Assembly: GCF_902459585.1 (NCBI RefSeq)
Contig: NZ_CABPSC010000015.1
Location: forward strand, 1 to 64,000
Origin: Pandoraea nosoerga
GTDB lineage: Bacteria; Pseudomonadota; Gammaproteobacteria; Burkholderiales; Burkholderiaceae
DNA: 64,000 nt
Direction: 5' to 3'
The notes beneath the pieces were generated by a model. The model saw only the letters and a program-made list of their open reading frames with translations, made no database searches and was not told the origin of the DNA. The position numbers were made by a program, and so were the translations under genes. Shown piece by piece: positions 23,663 to 31,921 of the stretch (position 1 is its first letter; each line of letters starts with the position of its first letter).

Positions 23663-23697
23663 GCGCCAGACATTACTGAAGGTTTGAGAGGGAACCG

Positions 23698-24399
23698 ATG
23701 CCCAGCAGCATTCTGATCGTGGAAGACGAGCCGGCCATTTCCGAGCTGATCTCCGTCAATCTGCAACACGCCGGTCACTATCCGATCCGGGCGTACAACG
23801 CGGAGCAGGCGCTCACGCTGATCAGCGACGTCCTGCCGGATCTGGTACTGCTCGACTGGATGTTGCCCGGCAAGTCGGGCGTGACGTTCGCGCGCGAGCT
23901 GCGCGCAAACGAGCGCACCAAGCATGTGCCGATCATCATGCTCACCGCACGCAGCGAGGAGCAGGACAAGGTGATGGGCCTGGAGATCGGCGCGGACGAC
24001 TACGTGACCAAGCCGTTCTCGCCCAAGGAACTGATGGCGCGCATCAAGGCGGTGTTGCGCCGGCGCGCGCCGCAACTCACCGAGGACGTGGTGAGCGTGA
24101 ACGGCCTGAAACTGGACCCGGCCACGCATCGCGTGACGAGCCATCAGTCGAGCGGCGACATCAAGCTGGACCTGGGCCCGACCGAGTTCCGTCTGCTGCA
24201 CTTCTTCATGACGCACCCCGAGCGCGTGCACAGCCGTTCACAGTTGCTCGACCAGGTCTGGGGCGATCATGTGTTCGTCGAGGAGCGCACGGTGGACGTG
24301 CACATCAAGCGCCTTCGCGCCGCCCTCAAGCCGGCGGGCCACGATGCTATGATCGAGACCGTGCGCGGCAGCGGCTATCGCCTGACGAAGTCGGTCTGA
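23698..24399 (+). CDS. phoB: Phosphate-regulon response regulator PhoB
   Basis: A 233-aa OmpR-type response regulator. The receiver domain (residues 1-120) has VEDEPAI, the phosphoacceptor Asp53 in LLDWMLPGKSG and the conserved lysine in DDYVTKPFSPKEL. The C-terminal winged helix ends with the recognition region ERTVDVHIKRLRAAL and the wing VRGSGYRL. When phosphorylated it should bind 7-4-7 direct repeats such as those before pstS, ppk1 and olsB. Translation starts at 23698 behind GAGAGGGA. Confidence 0.97.
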   Translation: MPSSILIVEDEPAISELISVNLQHAGHYPIRAYNAEQALTLISDVLPDLVLLDWMLPGKSGVTFARELRANERTKHVPIIMLTARSEEQDKVMGLEIGADDYVTKPFSPKELMARIKAVLRRRAPQLTEDVVSVNGLKLDPATHRVTSHQSSGDIKLDLGPTEFRLLHFFMTHPERVHSRSQLLDQVWGDHVFVEERTVDVHIKRLRAALKPAGHDAMIETVRGSGYRLTKSV

Positions 24400-24458
24400 A
24401 GCGGCGCCGCGCGCCGGCTCGGTAGCGATCGACAGCGATCGCCCTCCGCCGCGCCCAT

Positions 24459-24489
24459 GCCGCTCGCCCCCGCCGGGGCAGCGAGCGGC
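24459..24489 (+). promoter_or_regulatory. Strong hairpin between phoB and phoR
   Basis: GCCGCTCGC and GCGAGCGGC pair over 9 bp, with an inner CCCC/GGGG helix. No T-run follows. It ends 20 nt before the phoR ATG and could lower phoR translation or trim the mRNA so that PhoB exceeds PhoR. Confidence 0.5.
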
Positions 24490-24509
24490 CACCCTCCTGT
24501 GCATCGTTT

Positions 24510-25850
24510 ATGAACATCATCTGGGCCCGTGCGCTGGCGTTTCTGATCCTGCAGGCGGCCATCTCGGTGGCCGTGGGCTGGATCTTTGGCGCGCGCGCCG
24601 GTTACGTCACTGCGATCGTCCTTCTGGTGACGCAGCTCGGTTTCAACGTCCATCACGCCCAACGTCTGTGGCGCCTGCTCGACGCGCCGGTGTACGGCGA
24701 AGTGCCGAGCGCGATCGGTCTGTGGGGCGAAATCTACTATCGGCTGCACAAGCTGGCCAAGCGCTGGCATAACCAGGTCAAGCAGGTGGAACAACAGCAC
24801 GCGCGTTTCATCCAGGCGATTCAGGCATCGCCCAACGGCGTGATCATGCTCGACGAGCAAAATCAGATCGACTGGTGCAACGCGATCGCCGAGGCGCATT
24901 TCGGCATCGACGCGCGGCGCGATCTGCGTCAACAGATCACTCATCTGCTGCGCACACCGGCGTTCGTGCACTACCTGTCTTCCGAGCGATACGACGAAGC
25001 ACTGCTCATGCACCACATGGGGGTCAAGCGCAACAACGTGCTCTCGGTGCAGGTGTTTCCCTACGGCGACAACCGAAAGCTGATCATCTCGCTCGACGTG
25101 ACCGACCTGGAGCGCACCGACGCCATGCGCCGCGACTTCGTCGCCAACGTGTCCCATGAGCTCAAGACGCCGCTTACGGTGCTGTCCGGCTTCCTGGAGA
25201 CCGTGGGCGAGCTGCCGCTCTCGCCGGAGGAGATCCAGCGGTACGTCGAGATCATGCGACAGCAGGCGTCTCGCATGCAGAACATCGTGAACGATCTGCT
25301 CACGCTCGCCAAGCTCGAAGGCAGTGGCAAGCCGCCGGGCGACGATCGCATCGACATGGGCATGCAGATGCGCTCGTTGCGCAGCGACGCCGAAGGGCTC
25401 TCGCAGGGCCAGCACGTCATTGAAGTGGCCGGCGCCGAGGGCCTGGACCTGCGCGGTGCCGAGGGCGAACTGCACAGCGCGTTCAGCAATCTCGTGAGCA
25501 ACGCGGTGCGATACACGCCGCAGGGCGGCAAGATCCGCATCGAATGGGGGGCGACGGACGATGGCGGCGCTCGCTTTGCCGTGATCGATTCGGGGCTCGG
25601 CATTCCGGCGGAACACATCCCCCGTCTGACCGAACGTTTTTACCGGATCGACCGCAGCCGGTCGCGCGATACGGGCGGCACGGGCCTGGGGCTCGCCATC
25701 GTCAAGCACGTGCTCACGCGGCACCAGGCGGATTTGCAGATCACGAGCGAGGAGGGGCGCGGCAGCACGTTTGCGATTCGCTTTCCGCCCACACGCGTGG
25801 TGCATCGCGCCCCGGTCGACGCCGCGCACGGCGTGGCGGCGAACGGGTAG
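24510..25850 (+). CDS. phoR: Phosphate-regulon sensor histidine kinase PhoR
   Basis: A 446-aa membrane kinase. Two close N-terminal helices (about residues 5-50) give a very small periplasmic loop, as in E. coli PhoR. A PAS domain follows (FIQAIQASPNGVIMLDEQNQIDWCNAIAE...). The HisKA motif NVSHELKTPLT carries the phosphoacceptor His216. The ATPase domain has N, G1 (DSGLGIP) and G2 (GTGLGLAIVKHV) boxes. It phosphorylates PhoB on phosphate limitation. The 110-nt gap from phoB contains a stable hairpin. A 12-nt minisatellite lies immediately downstream. Confidence 0.96.
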   Translation: MNIIWARALAFLILQAAISVAVGWIFGARAGYVTAIVLLVTQLGFNVHHAQRLWRLLDAPVYGEVPSAIGLWGEIYYRLHKLAKRWHNQVKQVEQQHARFIQAIQASPNGVIMLDEQNQIDWCNAIAEAHFGIDARRDLRQQITHLLRTPAFVHYLSSERYDEALLMHHMGVKRNNVLSVQVFPYGDNRKLIISLDVTDLERTDAMRRDFVANVSHELKTPLTVLSGFLETVGELPLSPEEIQRYVEIMRQQASRMQNIVNDLLTLAKLEGSGKPPGDDRIDMGMQMRSLRSDAEGLSQGQHVIEVAGAEGLDLRGAEGELHSAFSNLVSNAVRYTPQGGKIRIEWGATDDGGARFAVIDSGLGIPAEHIPRLTERFYRIDRSRSRDTGGTGLGLAIVKHVLTRHQADLQITSEEGRGSTFAIRFPPTRVVHRAPVDAAHGVAANG

Positions 25851-25876
25851 GCTCGGCGCCGCCAGCCGCCCGTGGT

Positions 25877-25936
25877 GGCCCCAACAGCGGCCCCAACAGC
25901 GGCCCAAACAGCGGCCCAAACAGCGGCCCCAATAGC
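25877..25936. repeat. 12-nt tandem repeat between convergent phoR and ppk1
   Basis: Five adjacent copies of GGCC(C/A)CAA(C/T)AGC-like units, exactly 12 nt each. They fill most of the gap between the phoR stop and the ppk1 stop, where a terminator would be expected. Confidence 0.85.
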
Positions 25937-25952
25937 GGCCAACGACCGGTAT

Positions 25953-28025
25953 TCAGTTGCCGGACTGTAGGTGTTGCGCGATTTCCTTCATCAGCGCCAT
26001 CTGGCTGTTGAACGGCTTCTTGCCGGGGCGGCGGCGCAAATAGCTGCCGTCCGGGCGCATCATCCACGACGCCGTGTTATCGCGCAGGTGCACCATCAGC
26101 CCTTCGCGAATCACGCGCGCTTTCAGGCGCTTGTCGCGCACCGGGAACGCCACTTCCACGCGCCGGAAGAAATTACGTTCCATCCAGTCCGCGCTCGAGA
26201 GCAGCACCTGCTCCTGGCCGTGCGCGTAGAAATAATAGATGCGGTGGTGCTCGAGGAACCGTCCGACGATAGAGCGCACGGTGATGTTCTCCGACAGGCC
26301 CTTCACGCCGGCGCGCAACGCGCACACGCCGCGCACGATCAGGTCGATCTTCACGCCGGCGCGCGACGCCTTGTAGAGTTCGGCGATGATGGTCGGCTCG
26401 AGCAGCGCGTTCATTTTCGCAATGATGCGGGCCTTCTTGCCGGCGGCGGCCGCTTCGGTCTCGCGGCGAATCGCTTCGAGCAGATGCGTGTGCATCGTGA
26501 ACGGCGATTGCCATAACGCGTGCAGCTGCGTTTGCCGGCCGATGCCGGTGAGCTGCTGGAAAACGACGTGGACGTCCGCGCACAGTTGCTCGTCGGCCGT
26601 CATCAGGCCGAAGTCGGTGTACAGGCGCGCGGTGCGCGGATGGTAGTTGCCGGTGCCCAGGTGCGCGTAGCGCTTGAGGAAGGTCTTCTTGCCCTGGCGC
26701 GTGCGGCGCACGACGAGCAGCATCTTCGCGTGGCACTTGTGGCCGACCACGCCATAGACCACATGCGCGCCGACCGCCTCGAGCCGTGCGGCCCAGTTGA
26801 TGTTCGTTTCTTCGTCGAAGCGCGCGAGCAGCTCCACCACCACCGTGACTTCCTTGCCGTTGCGCGCCGCTTCCATCAGGGCGTCCATCAGCGCGGACTC
26901 GTTGCCGGTGCGATAGATCGTCTGCTTGATGGCGACCACATCCGGGTCGCGCGCGGCCTGCAGCAGCAGTTCGAGCACAGGCTGGAAGCTGTCGTAGGGG
27001 TGGTGCAGCAGCAGGTCGCCCTGATCGATGAGATCGAACATCGCGGGCGACGCGCTCATGCGCGGCGGCAGCGCCGGCACGAACGGCACGAACTTCAAAT
27101 CCGGACGATCGACCATCTCGGGCAGCGGCATGAGGCGCACGAGATTGACCGGGCCCTTGACACGGTAGCAGTCGGAGTCGGTCAGGCCGCACTCGGTTTG
27201 CAGACGCCGCACGAGCCGCGCCGGCGCGCCGGCGTCCACTTCGAGACGCACGGCGTCGCCGAGGTGGCGCGCCGGCAGTTCGCCTTGCAGGGCCGTGCGC
27301 AGGTTGGTGATTTCGTCTTCGTCGACGAACAGGTCGCTGTTGCGGGTCACGCGGAACTGATGGCAGCCCTTGGCGGTGAGCCCGGGGAACAGTTCGCTGG
27401 CAAAGCGCAGCATGAACGAGCTGAGCAGCACGAAACTGTTGGGCAGCGGGGCGAGGGCGGCGGGCATTGGCACGAGCCGGGGCAGGGCGCGCGGCGCCTG
27501 CACGATGGCGAGCTCGGCGTCGCGCCCGAAGGCGTCCTTGCCCTCGAGTTCGACGGCGAAATTCAGGCTCTTGTTGAGTACGCGCGGAAACGGGTGGGCA
27601 GGGTCCAGGCCGATCGGCGTGAGCACCGGCACGAGCTCGCGAAAGAAGTAGTCGCGGGCCCATTCGACCTGCGCGTCGTTCCATTGCCCGGACGGATGAA
27701 ACGCGATGCCTTCGGCTTCGAGCTTCGGCAAAAGGCTGTCGAACATGGCGTATTGCTTTTCGACCAGCGCCTGTGCCCGCGCGCAGACTTGCGTGTAAAC
27801 TTGCTGAAACGTCATACCGTCGGGCGTGAGCATGCCGGGATTTTCCCGCATTTGCTCTTTCAGCCCGGCAACGCGGATTTCGAAGAATTCATCCAGATTG
27901 CTACTCACGATACACACGAAGCGCAGGCGCTCGAGCAGTGGCGTGGCCGGATCGGCTGCCTGGGCGAGTACGCGTTCATTGAACGCCAGAATGCCCAGCT
28001 CGCGATTGAGCAGCGGGTAATTCAT
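25953..28025 (-). CDS. ppk1: Polyphosphate kinase 1
   Basis: A 690-aa enzyme reversibly transferring ATP gamma-phosphate to polyphosphate chains. The N-terminus YPLLNRELGILAFNERVL and SSNLDEFFEIRVAGL are family hallmarks. The catalytic region has HKCHAKMLLVVRR and RYAHLGTGNYHPRTARLYTD, which carry the histidines involved in autophosphorylation. The start at 28025 (MNYPLLNREL) is preferred: the protein then matches the usual length (E. coli 688 aa), and the alternative ATG at 28067 would lie upstream of the transcription start implied by the Pho box at 28075-28092. Convergent with phoR, divergent from ppx. Confidence 0.95.
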   Translation of the reverse strand: MNYPLLNRELGILAFNERVLAQAADPATPLLERLRFVCIVSSNLDEFFEIRVAGLKEQMRENPGMLTPDGMTFQQVYTQVCARAQALVEKQYAMFDSLLPKLEAEGIAFHPSGQWNDAQVEWARDYFFRELVPVLTPIGLDPAHPFPRVLNKSLNFAVELEGKDAFGRDAELAIVQAPRALPRLVPMPAALAPLPNSFVLLSSFMLRFASELFPGLTAKGCHQFRVTRNSDLFVDEDEITNLRTALQGELPARHLGDAVRLEVDAGAPARLVRRLQTECGLTDSDCYRVKGPVNLVRLMPLPEMVDRPDLKFVPFVPALPPRMSASPAMFDLIDQGDLLLHHPYDSFQPVLELLLQAARDPDVVAIKQTIYRTGNESALMDALMEAARNGKEVTVVVELLARFDEETNINWAARLEAVGAHVVYGVVGHKCHAKMLLVVRRTRQGKKTFLKRYAHLGTGNYHPRTARLYTDFGLMTADEQLCADVHVVFQQLTGIGRQTQLHALWQSPFTMHTHLLEAIRRETEAAAAGKKARIIAKMNALLEPTIIAELYKASRAGVKIDLIVRGVCALRAGVKGLSENITVRSIVGRFLEHHRIYYFYAHGQEQVLLSSADWMERNFFRRVEVAFPVRDKRLKARVIREGLMVHLRDNTASWMMRPDGSYLRRRPGKKPFNSQMALMKEIAQHLQSGN

Positions 28026-28074
28026 AGGAAACGTGCGAAAGACATTGGATTGTCGTGAATTCTTCATCCGTATT

Positions 28075-28092
28075 GTTACAGTTATATGACAT
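28075..28092 (-). promoter_or_regulatory. Pho-box-like site for ppk1
   Basis: The minus strand reads ATGTCAT-ATAA-CTGTAAC, two 7-nt half-sites with a 4-nt spacer, matching the PhoB consensus at most positions. Ten nt downstream AAGAAT (28064-28059) could be the -10. This predicts transcription from about 28052. Confidence 0.6.
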
Positions 28093-28134
28093 TCACATTT
28101 GTCAACGACGTGTCATATTGGATTTGTAACGTAT

Positions 28135-28152
28135 TCGTCATTTATTTGTCGA
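28135..28152 (+). promoter_or_regulatory. Weak Pho-box-like site facing ppx
   Basis: TCGTCAT-TTAT-TTGTCGA has the 7-4-7 layout, but only about nine of fourteen half-site positions agree with consensus. Several other TGTCA elements occur in this AT-richer 150-bp divergent region. Confidence 0.3.
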
Positions 28153-28219
28153 GTGCACGTCATGCGTTTAATGTGATGCATCGTGCATACCGGCACTCCT
28201 CGCCCAGGCGCATCCTCAC

Positions 28220-29791
28220 ATGAGTACCCCATCGCCTTCACCAGCGCCTTGCCCAGCGCCTTTGCTCGCGGCCGTCGATCTCGGTTCGAACAGTTTTCGC
28301 CTGATCATCGGCCGGGTGGAGGAAACGTCCGCCGGGACGCAGATCTATCAGGTCGACGCCTTGCGCGAGCCGGTGCGACTTGCCGCGGGCCTGAACGCGC
28401 AGAAGTATCTCGACCATCCGTCGCAGCAGCGCGGCTGGGAGGTGCTCAAGCGTTTCGGCGAACGCCTGCGCGGTTTTCATCCCGATCAGGTGCGCGCGGT
28501 AGCGACGAACACGCTGCGCGTAGCCAAGAACGCGCAGGACTTTCTCGGCGAGGCGCAGCGTGCGCTCGGTTTCCCGATCGAAGTGATCGCCGGCCGCGAA
28601 GAGGCGCGCCTCATCTACGCCGGCGCGGCGCATTCGGTGCCGACTTGCCCGGGCAATCGCCTGGTCGTCGATATCGGCGGCGGCTCCACGGAATTCATCA
28701 TCGGCCAGGATTACGAGCCGCTCATCATGGAGAGCCTGTATATCGGCTGTGTGAGTCACAGCCGGCAGTTCTTCCCGAGCGGCAATGTCGACGACTACGC
28801 CATGAAACAGGCCGAGCTGGCCGCGCGGCGTGAGATCCAGATCATCTCGGCCACCTATCGCGAGGCGGGATGGTCGCAGGCGATCGGCTCGTCGGGCACG
28901 GCGCGCGCGCTGGCCGAACTGCTCGAAGCCAACGGTTTCAACGACGGTGGCGTACACGGCTTGACGCGCGGCGGGCTGGAGCGCCTGAAGCGGGCGCTCA
29001 TCAAGGCGGAGAACGCCAACCGTCTCAAGCTGGCCGGACTCAAGCAGGATCGCATTCCGGTGTTGCCCGGCGGGCTGTCGATCATGCTGTCGGTCTTCAA
29101 CGAGCTCGAAGTCGAGCATATGGAGACGACGGATGCCGCGCTGCGCCTGGGCGTGATGTACGACCTGCTGGGGCGCACCCAGCATCAGGACATGCGTGCG
29201 GTGACGGTGGAGCAGTTCGTGCGCCGCTATGGCGTGGACCGCGCCCAGGCCGATCGCGTGGGCCGTCTGGCGGTGGCTTTGTACCGTCAATTGCCGGTCG
29301 ATATCGACGCTGACGCTGACGCCGGCGGGCGGGGCGAAGGCGCCGAGAGCGATGGCCGTGAGGAGGGCGAGGCGCTGCTCGGCTGGGCCTCGGCGCTGCA
29401 CGAGATGGGGTTGTCCATTTCCCACAGCGCATATCACAAGCACTCGGCGTATATCGGCAGCAATGCCGACATGCCGGGCTTCTCCCGGCCGGACCAGGCG
29501 CGGCTGGCGGAACTGCTGCTCGGGCATGTCGGCAAGCTGGGCAAGCTCGCGTCGCAGTCGCAGCAGGTGGATTGGCAACTTCTGTTCTGCCTGCGCCTGG
29601 CCGTGTTGTTCTGTCGGCGCCGTACCGACGCGCTGCCCGAGCGCATCGAAGTCGAGCGTCTGGCCGACGGCTTTCAGGTGTCGGTGCCGCGAACGTGGAT
29701 CGACGCCAATCCGCTCACGGATTACAGCCTGCAGCGAGAGGCGCAGGAGTGGGAGAAGATCGGCATGCGATACAAGGTGGTATACGCATGA
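28220..29791 (+). CDS. ppx: Exopolyphosphatase (Ppx/GppA family)
   Basis: A 523-aa hydrolase that releases phosphate from polyphosphate ends; GppA-type pppGpp phosphatase is the alternative. The ASKHA fold motifs are clear: AAVDLGSNSFRLIIGRV at the N-terminus and LVVDIGGGSTEFIIGQ near residue 150. A helical C-terminal HD-like portion follows (LLGWASALHEMGLSISHSAYHKHSAYI). Pairing with the divergent ppk1 favours Ppx. A short Gly/Glu-rich insert near residue 370 looks like a variable linker. It ends before a strong terminator. Confidence 0.93.
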   Translation: MSTPSPSPAPCPAPLLAAVDLGSNSFRLIIGRVEETSAGTQIYQVDALREPVRLAAGLNAQKYLDHPSQQRGWEVLKRFGERLRGFHPDQVRAVATNTLRVAKNAQDFLGEAQRALGFPIEVIAGREEARLIYAGAAHSVPTCPGNRLVVDIGGGSTEFIIGQDYEPLIMESLYIGCVSHSRQFFPSGNVDDYAMKQAELAARREIQIISATYREAGWSQAIGSSGTARALAELLEANGFNDGGVHGLTRGGLERLKRALIKAENANRLKLAGLKQDRIPVLPGGLSIMLSVFNELEVEHMETTDAALRLGVMYDLLGRTQHQDMRAVTVEQFVRRYGVDRAQADRVGRLAVALYRQLPVDIDADADAGGRGEGAESDGREEGEALLGWASALHEMGLSISHSAYHKHSAYIGSNADMPGFSRPDQARLAELLLGHVGKLGKLASQSQQVDWQLLFCLRLAVLFCRRRTDALPERIEVERLADGFQVSVPRTWIDANPLTDYSLQREAQEWEKIGMRYKVVYA

Positions 29792-29871
29792 GCCTGCTTG
29801 CGTCGGCCGAGCCGCCGGACGTCCATCGACGCGGAGCCGAAGATCAATCCGCAGGTTCGCATGAGGAAAGC

Positions 29872-29897
29872 AAAAGCCCGGCATTGCCGGGCTTTTT
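29872..29897. terminator. Bidirectional terminator between ppx and olsB
   Basis: AAAAGCCCGGC / GCCGGGCTTTT is an 11-bp perfect stem with a 3-nt loop, giving a T-run on both strands. It separates convergent ppx and the olsB-like gene. Confidence 0.9.
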
Positions 29898-29954
29898 CGT
29901 GCCGCCGCCATCCGACGGCATGTACTCGGGTGTGTGGACGCAGAGCGGTGCCGG

Positions 29955-30782
29955 TCAGGCCTGCTTGAGTTTGTTGACGAGTTCCGGTCCGAGGAAGTGG
30001 CGCGCGTAGCGCGGGTTCATGTCGGCCAGACGGAACAGCGTGAGGAAGTCTGCGGTATTGAAGTCGGGATCCCAAGCCGGTGCGCCGCAGATGCGCGCGC
30101 CCAGGCGCAGATAGCCTTTGACCAGTGCGGGCGGCTCGACGTCGAGCGTCGATTGCAGCTCGTCGACGGGCAGGGCGATGCGGGGCACGGCGTGGTACTC
30201 GGCAGGGGCCATCGCGGTGCCCTGGAGCTTGCGATAGAGGCTCGCGGCGTAGTGCCCGCCGTCGGCCATCGGCACGCTGGCGCAGCCGAGCATCGTCTCG
30301 AGCCCGTGGCGCAGCATGTACTCGGCCAGGCCGCTCCAGAGCGCCATGATGACAGCGCCGTTGCGATAGTCCGGGTGTACGCATGAGCGGCCGGTTTCGA
30401 GCATCTTGGGGCGCAGATGGTCGAGGCGCGAGAGGTCGAATTCCCCTTCGGAGTACAAACGGCCGAGGCGTTTGGCCTGAGCCGGGGGCAGTACGCGATA
30501 AGTGCCGACGACCTTGAGCGAGTCCTGATCGCGCACGAGCAGGTGGTCGCAATATTGGTCGTACTCGTCGACGTCAAGGCCTGCCGGACCCTTGACCGAT
30601 GCGCCCATTTCTTCGGCGAAGACCTGATACCTCAGGCGTTGCGCTTCGCGAAGCTCGCTTTCGTCGTGTGCCCACGCCACAGCCAGATTCGGTTTGACAG
30701 GCGTTTCAGGGCGAGGAAGACGCCTCCGCGACGTAGGGGTCAACGAAGAAAGCGGCATGGTGGGGTTCGGCAGGTCGCGCAT
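29955..30782 (-). CDS. olsB: GNAT acyltransferase, OlsB-like (ornithine-acyl-ACP N-acyltransferase)
   Basis: A 275-aa protein of the OlsB/hemolysin-like GNAT family. OlsB adds a 3-hydroxy fatty acyl group to ornithine, forming lyso-ornithine lipid, the first step to phosphorus-free membrane lipids. Motifs include LRYQVFAEEMG, VGTYRVLPPAQA, and ETGRSCVHPDYRNGAVIMALWSGLAEYM with the following LGCAS. No OlsA homologue is in the window. The start at 30782 is preferred because a PhoB-like site at 30855-30872 would put transcription downstream of or at the more upstream ATG (30830). sixA lies upstream on the same strand. Confidence 0.8.
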   Translation of the reverse strand: MRDLPNPTMPLSSLTPTSRRRLPRPETPVKPNLAVAWAHDESELREAQRLRYQVFAEEMGASVKGPAGLDVDEYDQYCDHLLVRDQDSLKVVGTYRVLPPAQAKRLGRLYSEGEFDLSRLDHLRPKMLETGRSCVHPDYRNGAVIMALWSGLAEYMLRHGLETMLGCASVPMADGGHYAASLYRKLQGTAMAPAEYHAVPRIALPVDELQSTLDVEPPALVKGYLRLGARICGAPAWDPDFNTADFLTLFRLADMNPRYARHFLGPELVNKLKQA

Positions 30783-30854
30783 AAAGGCCCTTTTTGTGAC
30801 GGTCGCGTTGCGACGTACTTTAAAAAGCATCAATGTCGATTCCGTGAACGGTAG

Positions 30855-30872
30855 GCGACAATTCTATGACAA
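30855..30872 (-). promoter_or_regulatory. Pho box upstream of the olsB-like gene
   Basis: The minus strand reads TTGTCAT-AGAA-TTGTCGC, a well-matched 7-4-7 PhoB-type direct repeat. CGGAAT about 10 nt downstream is a weak -10 candidate. It fits phosphate-starvation control of ornithine-lipid synthesis, known in Sinorhizobium. Confidence 0.65.
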
Positions 30873-30961
30873 AACTCGCAATGTCATGAGCCAGGTCCCA
30901 AGGTTCACGCCTTTCAGCGTCCGATTCGGGCGCCGTTTCGCCGACCGCGGGAGCGACGAAA

Positions 30962-31456
30962 TTACAACAGATCGGGGTTGACGACGGCGCGCACGACGAC
31001 CTGGCTCTCGTCTTCGCGTCGGCGTGAGGCAAGCCACCAGATGCCGGCCTTCTTGATGGTCCAGTAGGCCTCCTGACCCGTGATGAGCAGACTCGCGAGC
31101 TGGCCGAGGGCGGGCTGGTGACCGACGAGCACGATGGTTTGCGCGGTGCCGGGCCAGTCGATGGCGCCGAGCAGCGTCAGCGCGCTGGCGCCGGGGGCGA
31201 GGTCGCGCACGATGCGCGCGCCCGGTGTGAGCGCCTGAGCGGTCTGGACGGCGCGCACTGCCGGGCTGCAGAGGATGATGGCGTCGTCGGGCAGGCGGGG
31301 GCGCAGCCATTGGGCGGCCTTTTCAGCTTGCTTGCGACCGCGATCGGTGAGTTCGCGCGCCAGATCGGCCTGGGCGCTGAGCGCGAGGGAGGCGGGCAGG
31401 TTTTCGGCGTCGGCGTGACGCCAGAGAATCAGGTTCATCGACACGGGTTCGAACAT
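30962..31456 (-). CDS. sixA: Phosphohistidine phosphatase SixA-like
   Basis: A 164-aa histidine phosphatase superfamily protein. The catalytic RHADAE motif (His14) lies at the N-terminus and the second histidine in VLVGHQPALG. SixA removes phosphate from histidine phosphocarriers (ArcB or nitrogen-PTS proteins in E. coli). The ATG at 31456 is chosen because GAGAGG precedes it at 7-8 nt; the internal ATG at 31438 is possible. The longer open frame upstream is not homologous. It is probably not in one transcript with olsB, which has its own Pho-type promoter. Confidence 0.85.
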   Translation of the reverse strand: MFEPVSMNLILWRHADAENLPASLALSAQADLARELTDRGRKQAEKAAQWLRPRLPDDAIILCSPAVRAVQTAQALTPGARIVRDLAPGASALTLLGAIDWPGTAQTIVLVGHQPALGQLASLLITGQEAYWTIKKAGIWWLASRRREDESQVVVRAVVNPDLL

Positions 31457-31577
31457 GGTGAACCTCTCACTATGGCGGGACTTCATGGCGACGTCGTGAC
31501 TGTCGGCGAGCGCCCGGCAGACAGCGGCGGCGCCGGACAGGGGACCATTGTGCCAGCGCGAGCCTGGCGGCACCGTA

Positions 31578-31606
31578 GTGCGTCGGTGCGTCGGTGCGTC
31601 GGTGCG
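31578..31606. repeat. 8-nt tandem repeat GTGCGTCG
   Basis: Three exact copies plus GTGCG. It lies between sixA and the tRNA-Pro promoter. Confidence 0.75.
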
Positions 31607-31618
31607 AAGCGCGTCCAT

Positions 31619-31647
31619 TTGACGCATTGCACATAACCCTCTAGAAT
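31619..31647 (+). promoter_or_regulatory. Promoter of tRNA-Pro
   Basis: TTGACG (31619-31624), a 17-nt spacer and TAGAAT (31642-31647). The predicted start is a few bases before the tRNA 5' end. Confidence 0.75.
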
Positions 31648-31660
31648 CTCCCCTCTTTGT

Positions 31661-31737
31661 CGGAGCGTAGCGCAGCCTGGTAGCGCATCTGATTTGGGAT
31701 CAGAGGGTCGTAGGTTCGAATCCTATCGCTCCGACCA
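31661..31737 (+). tRNA. tRNA-Pro (anticodon TGG)
   Basis: A 77-nt cloverleaf. Acceptor CGGAGCG pairs with CGCTCCG, with discriminator A and encoded CCA. The anticodon loop TTTGGGA presents TGG. The T arm contains GGTTCGAATCC. It has its own promoter and terminator. Confidence 0.97.
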
Positions 31738-31746
31738 GCAGGATTG

Positions 31747-31780
31747 AAGGGGTTAGCTTCGGCTAACCCCTTTTGTTTTT
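31747..31780 (+). terminator. Terminator of tRNA-Pro
   Basis: AAGGGGTTAGC / GCTAACCCCTT forms an 11-bp stem capped by a TTCG tetraloop. It is followed by TTGTTTTT. Confidence 0.92.
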
Positions 31781-31921
31781 GGTGCGAGTTTTTGGCACGA
31801 GGGTGCGCAGCGGCATGATGACGCCTTCGCGCCGTCCCCTCGCGCCCAATGCGAACCCGCCATGAGCAACGTTGCAGACGCGGGAACGTGACAACGCCAA
31901 ATCCTTCTGAACCCGGAACGA

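Noticed and set aside
25544-26011. Open frame encoding repeated Pro-Asn-Ser-Gly at the phoR/ppk1 boundary
   Set aside because: It is the translation of the 12-nt minisatellite fused to an out-of-frame part of phoR. No independent start signal.
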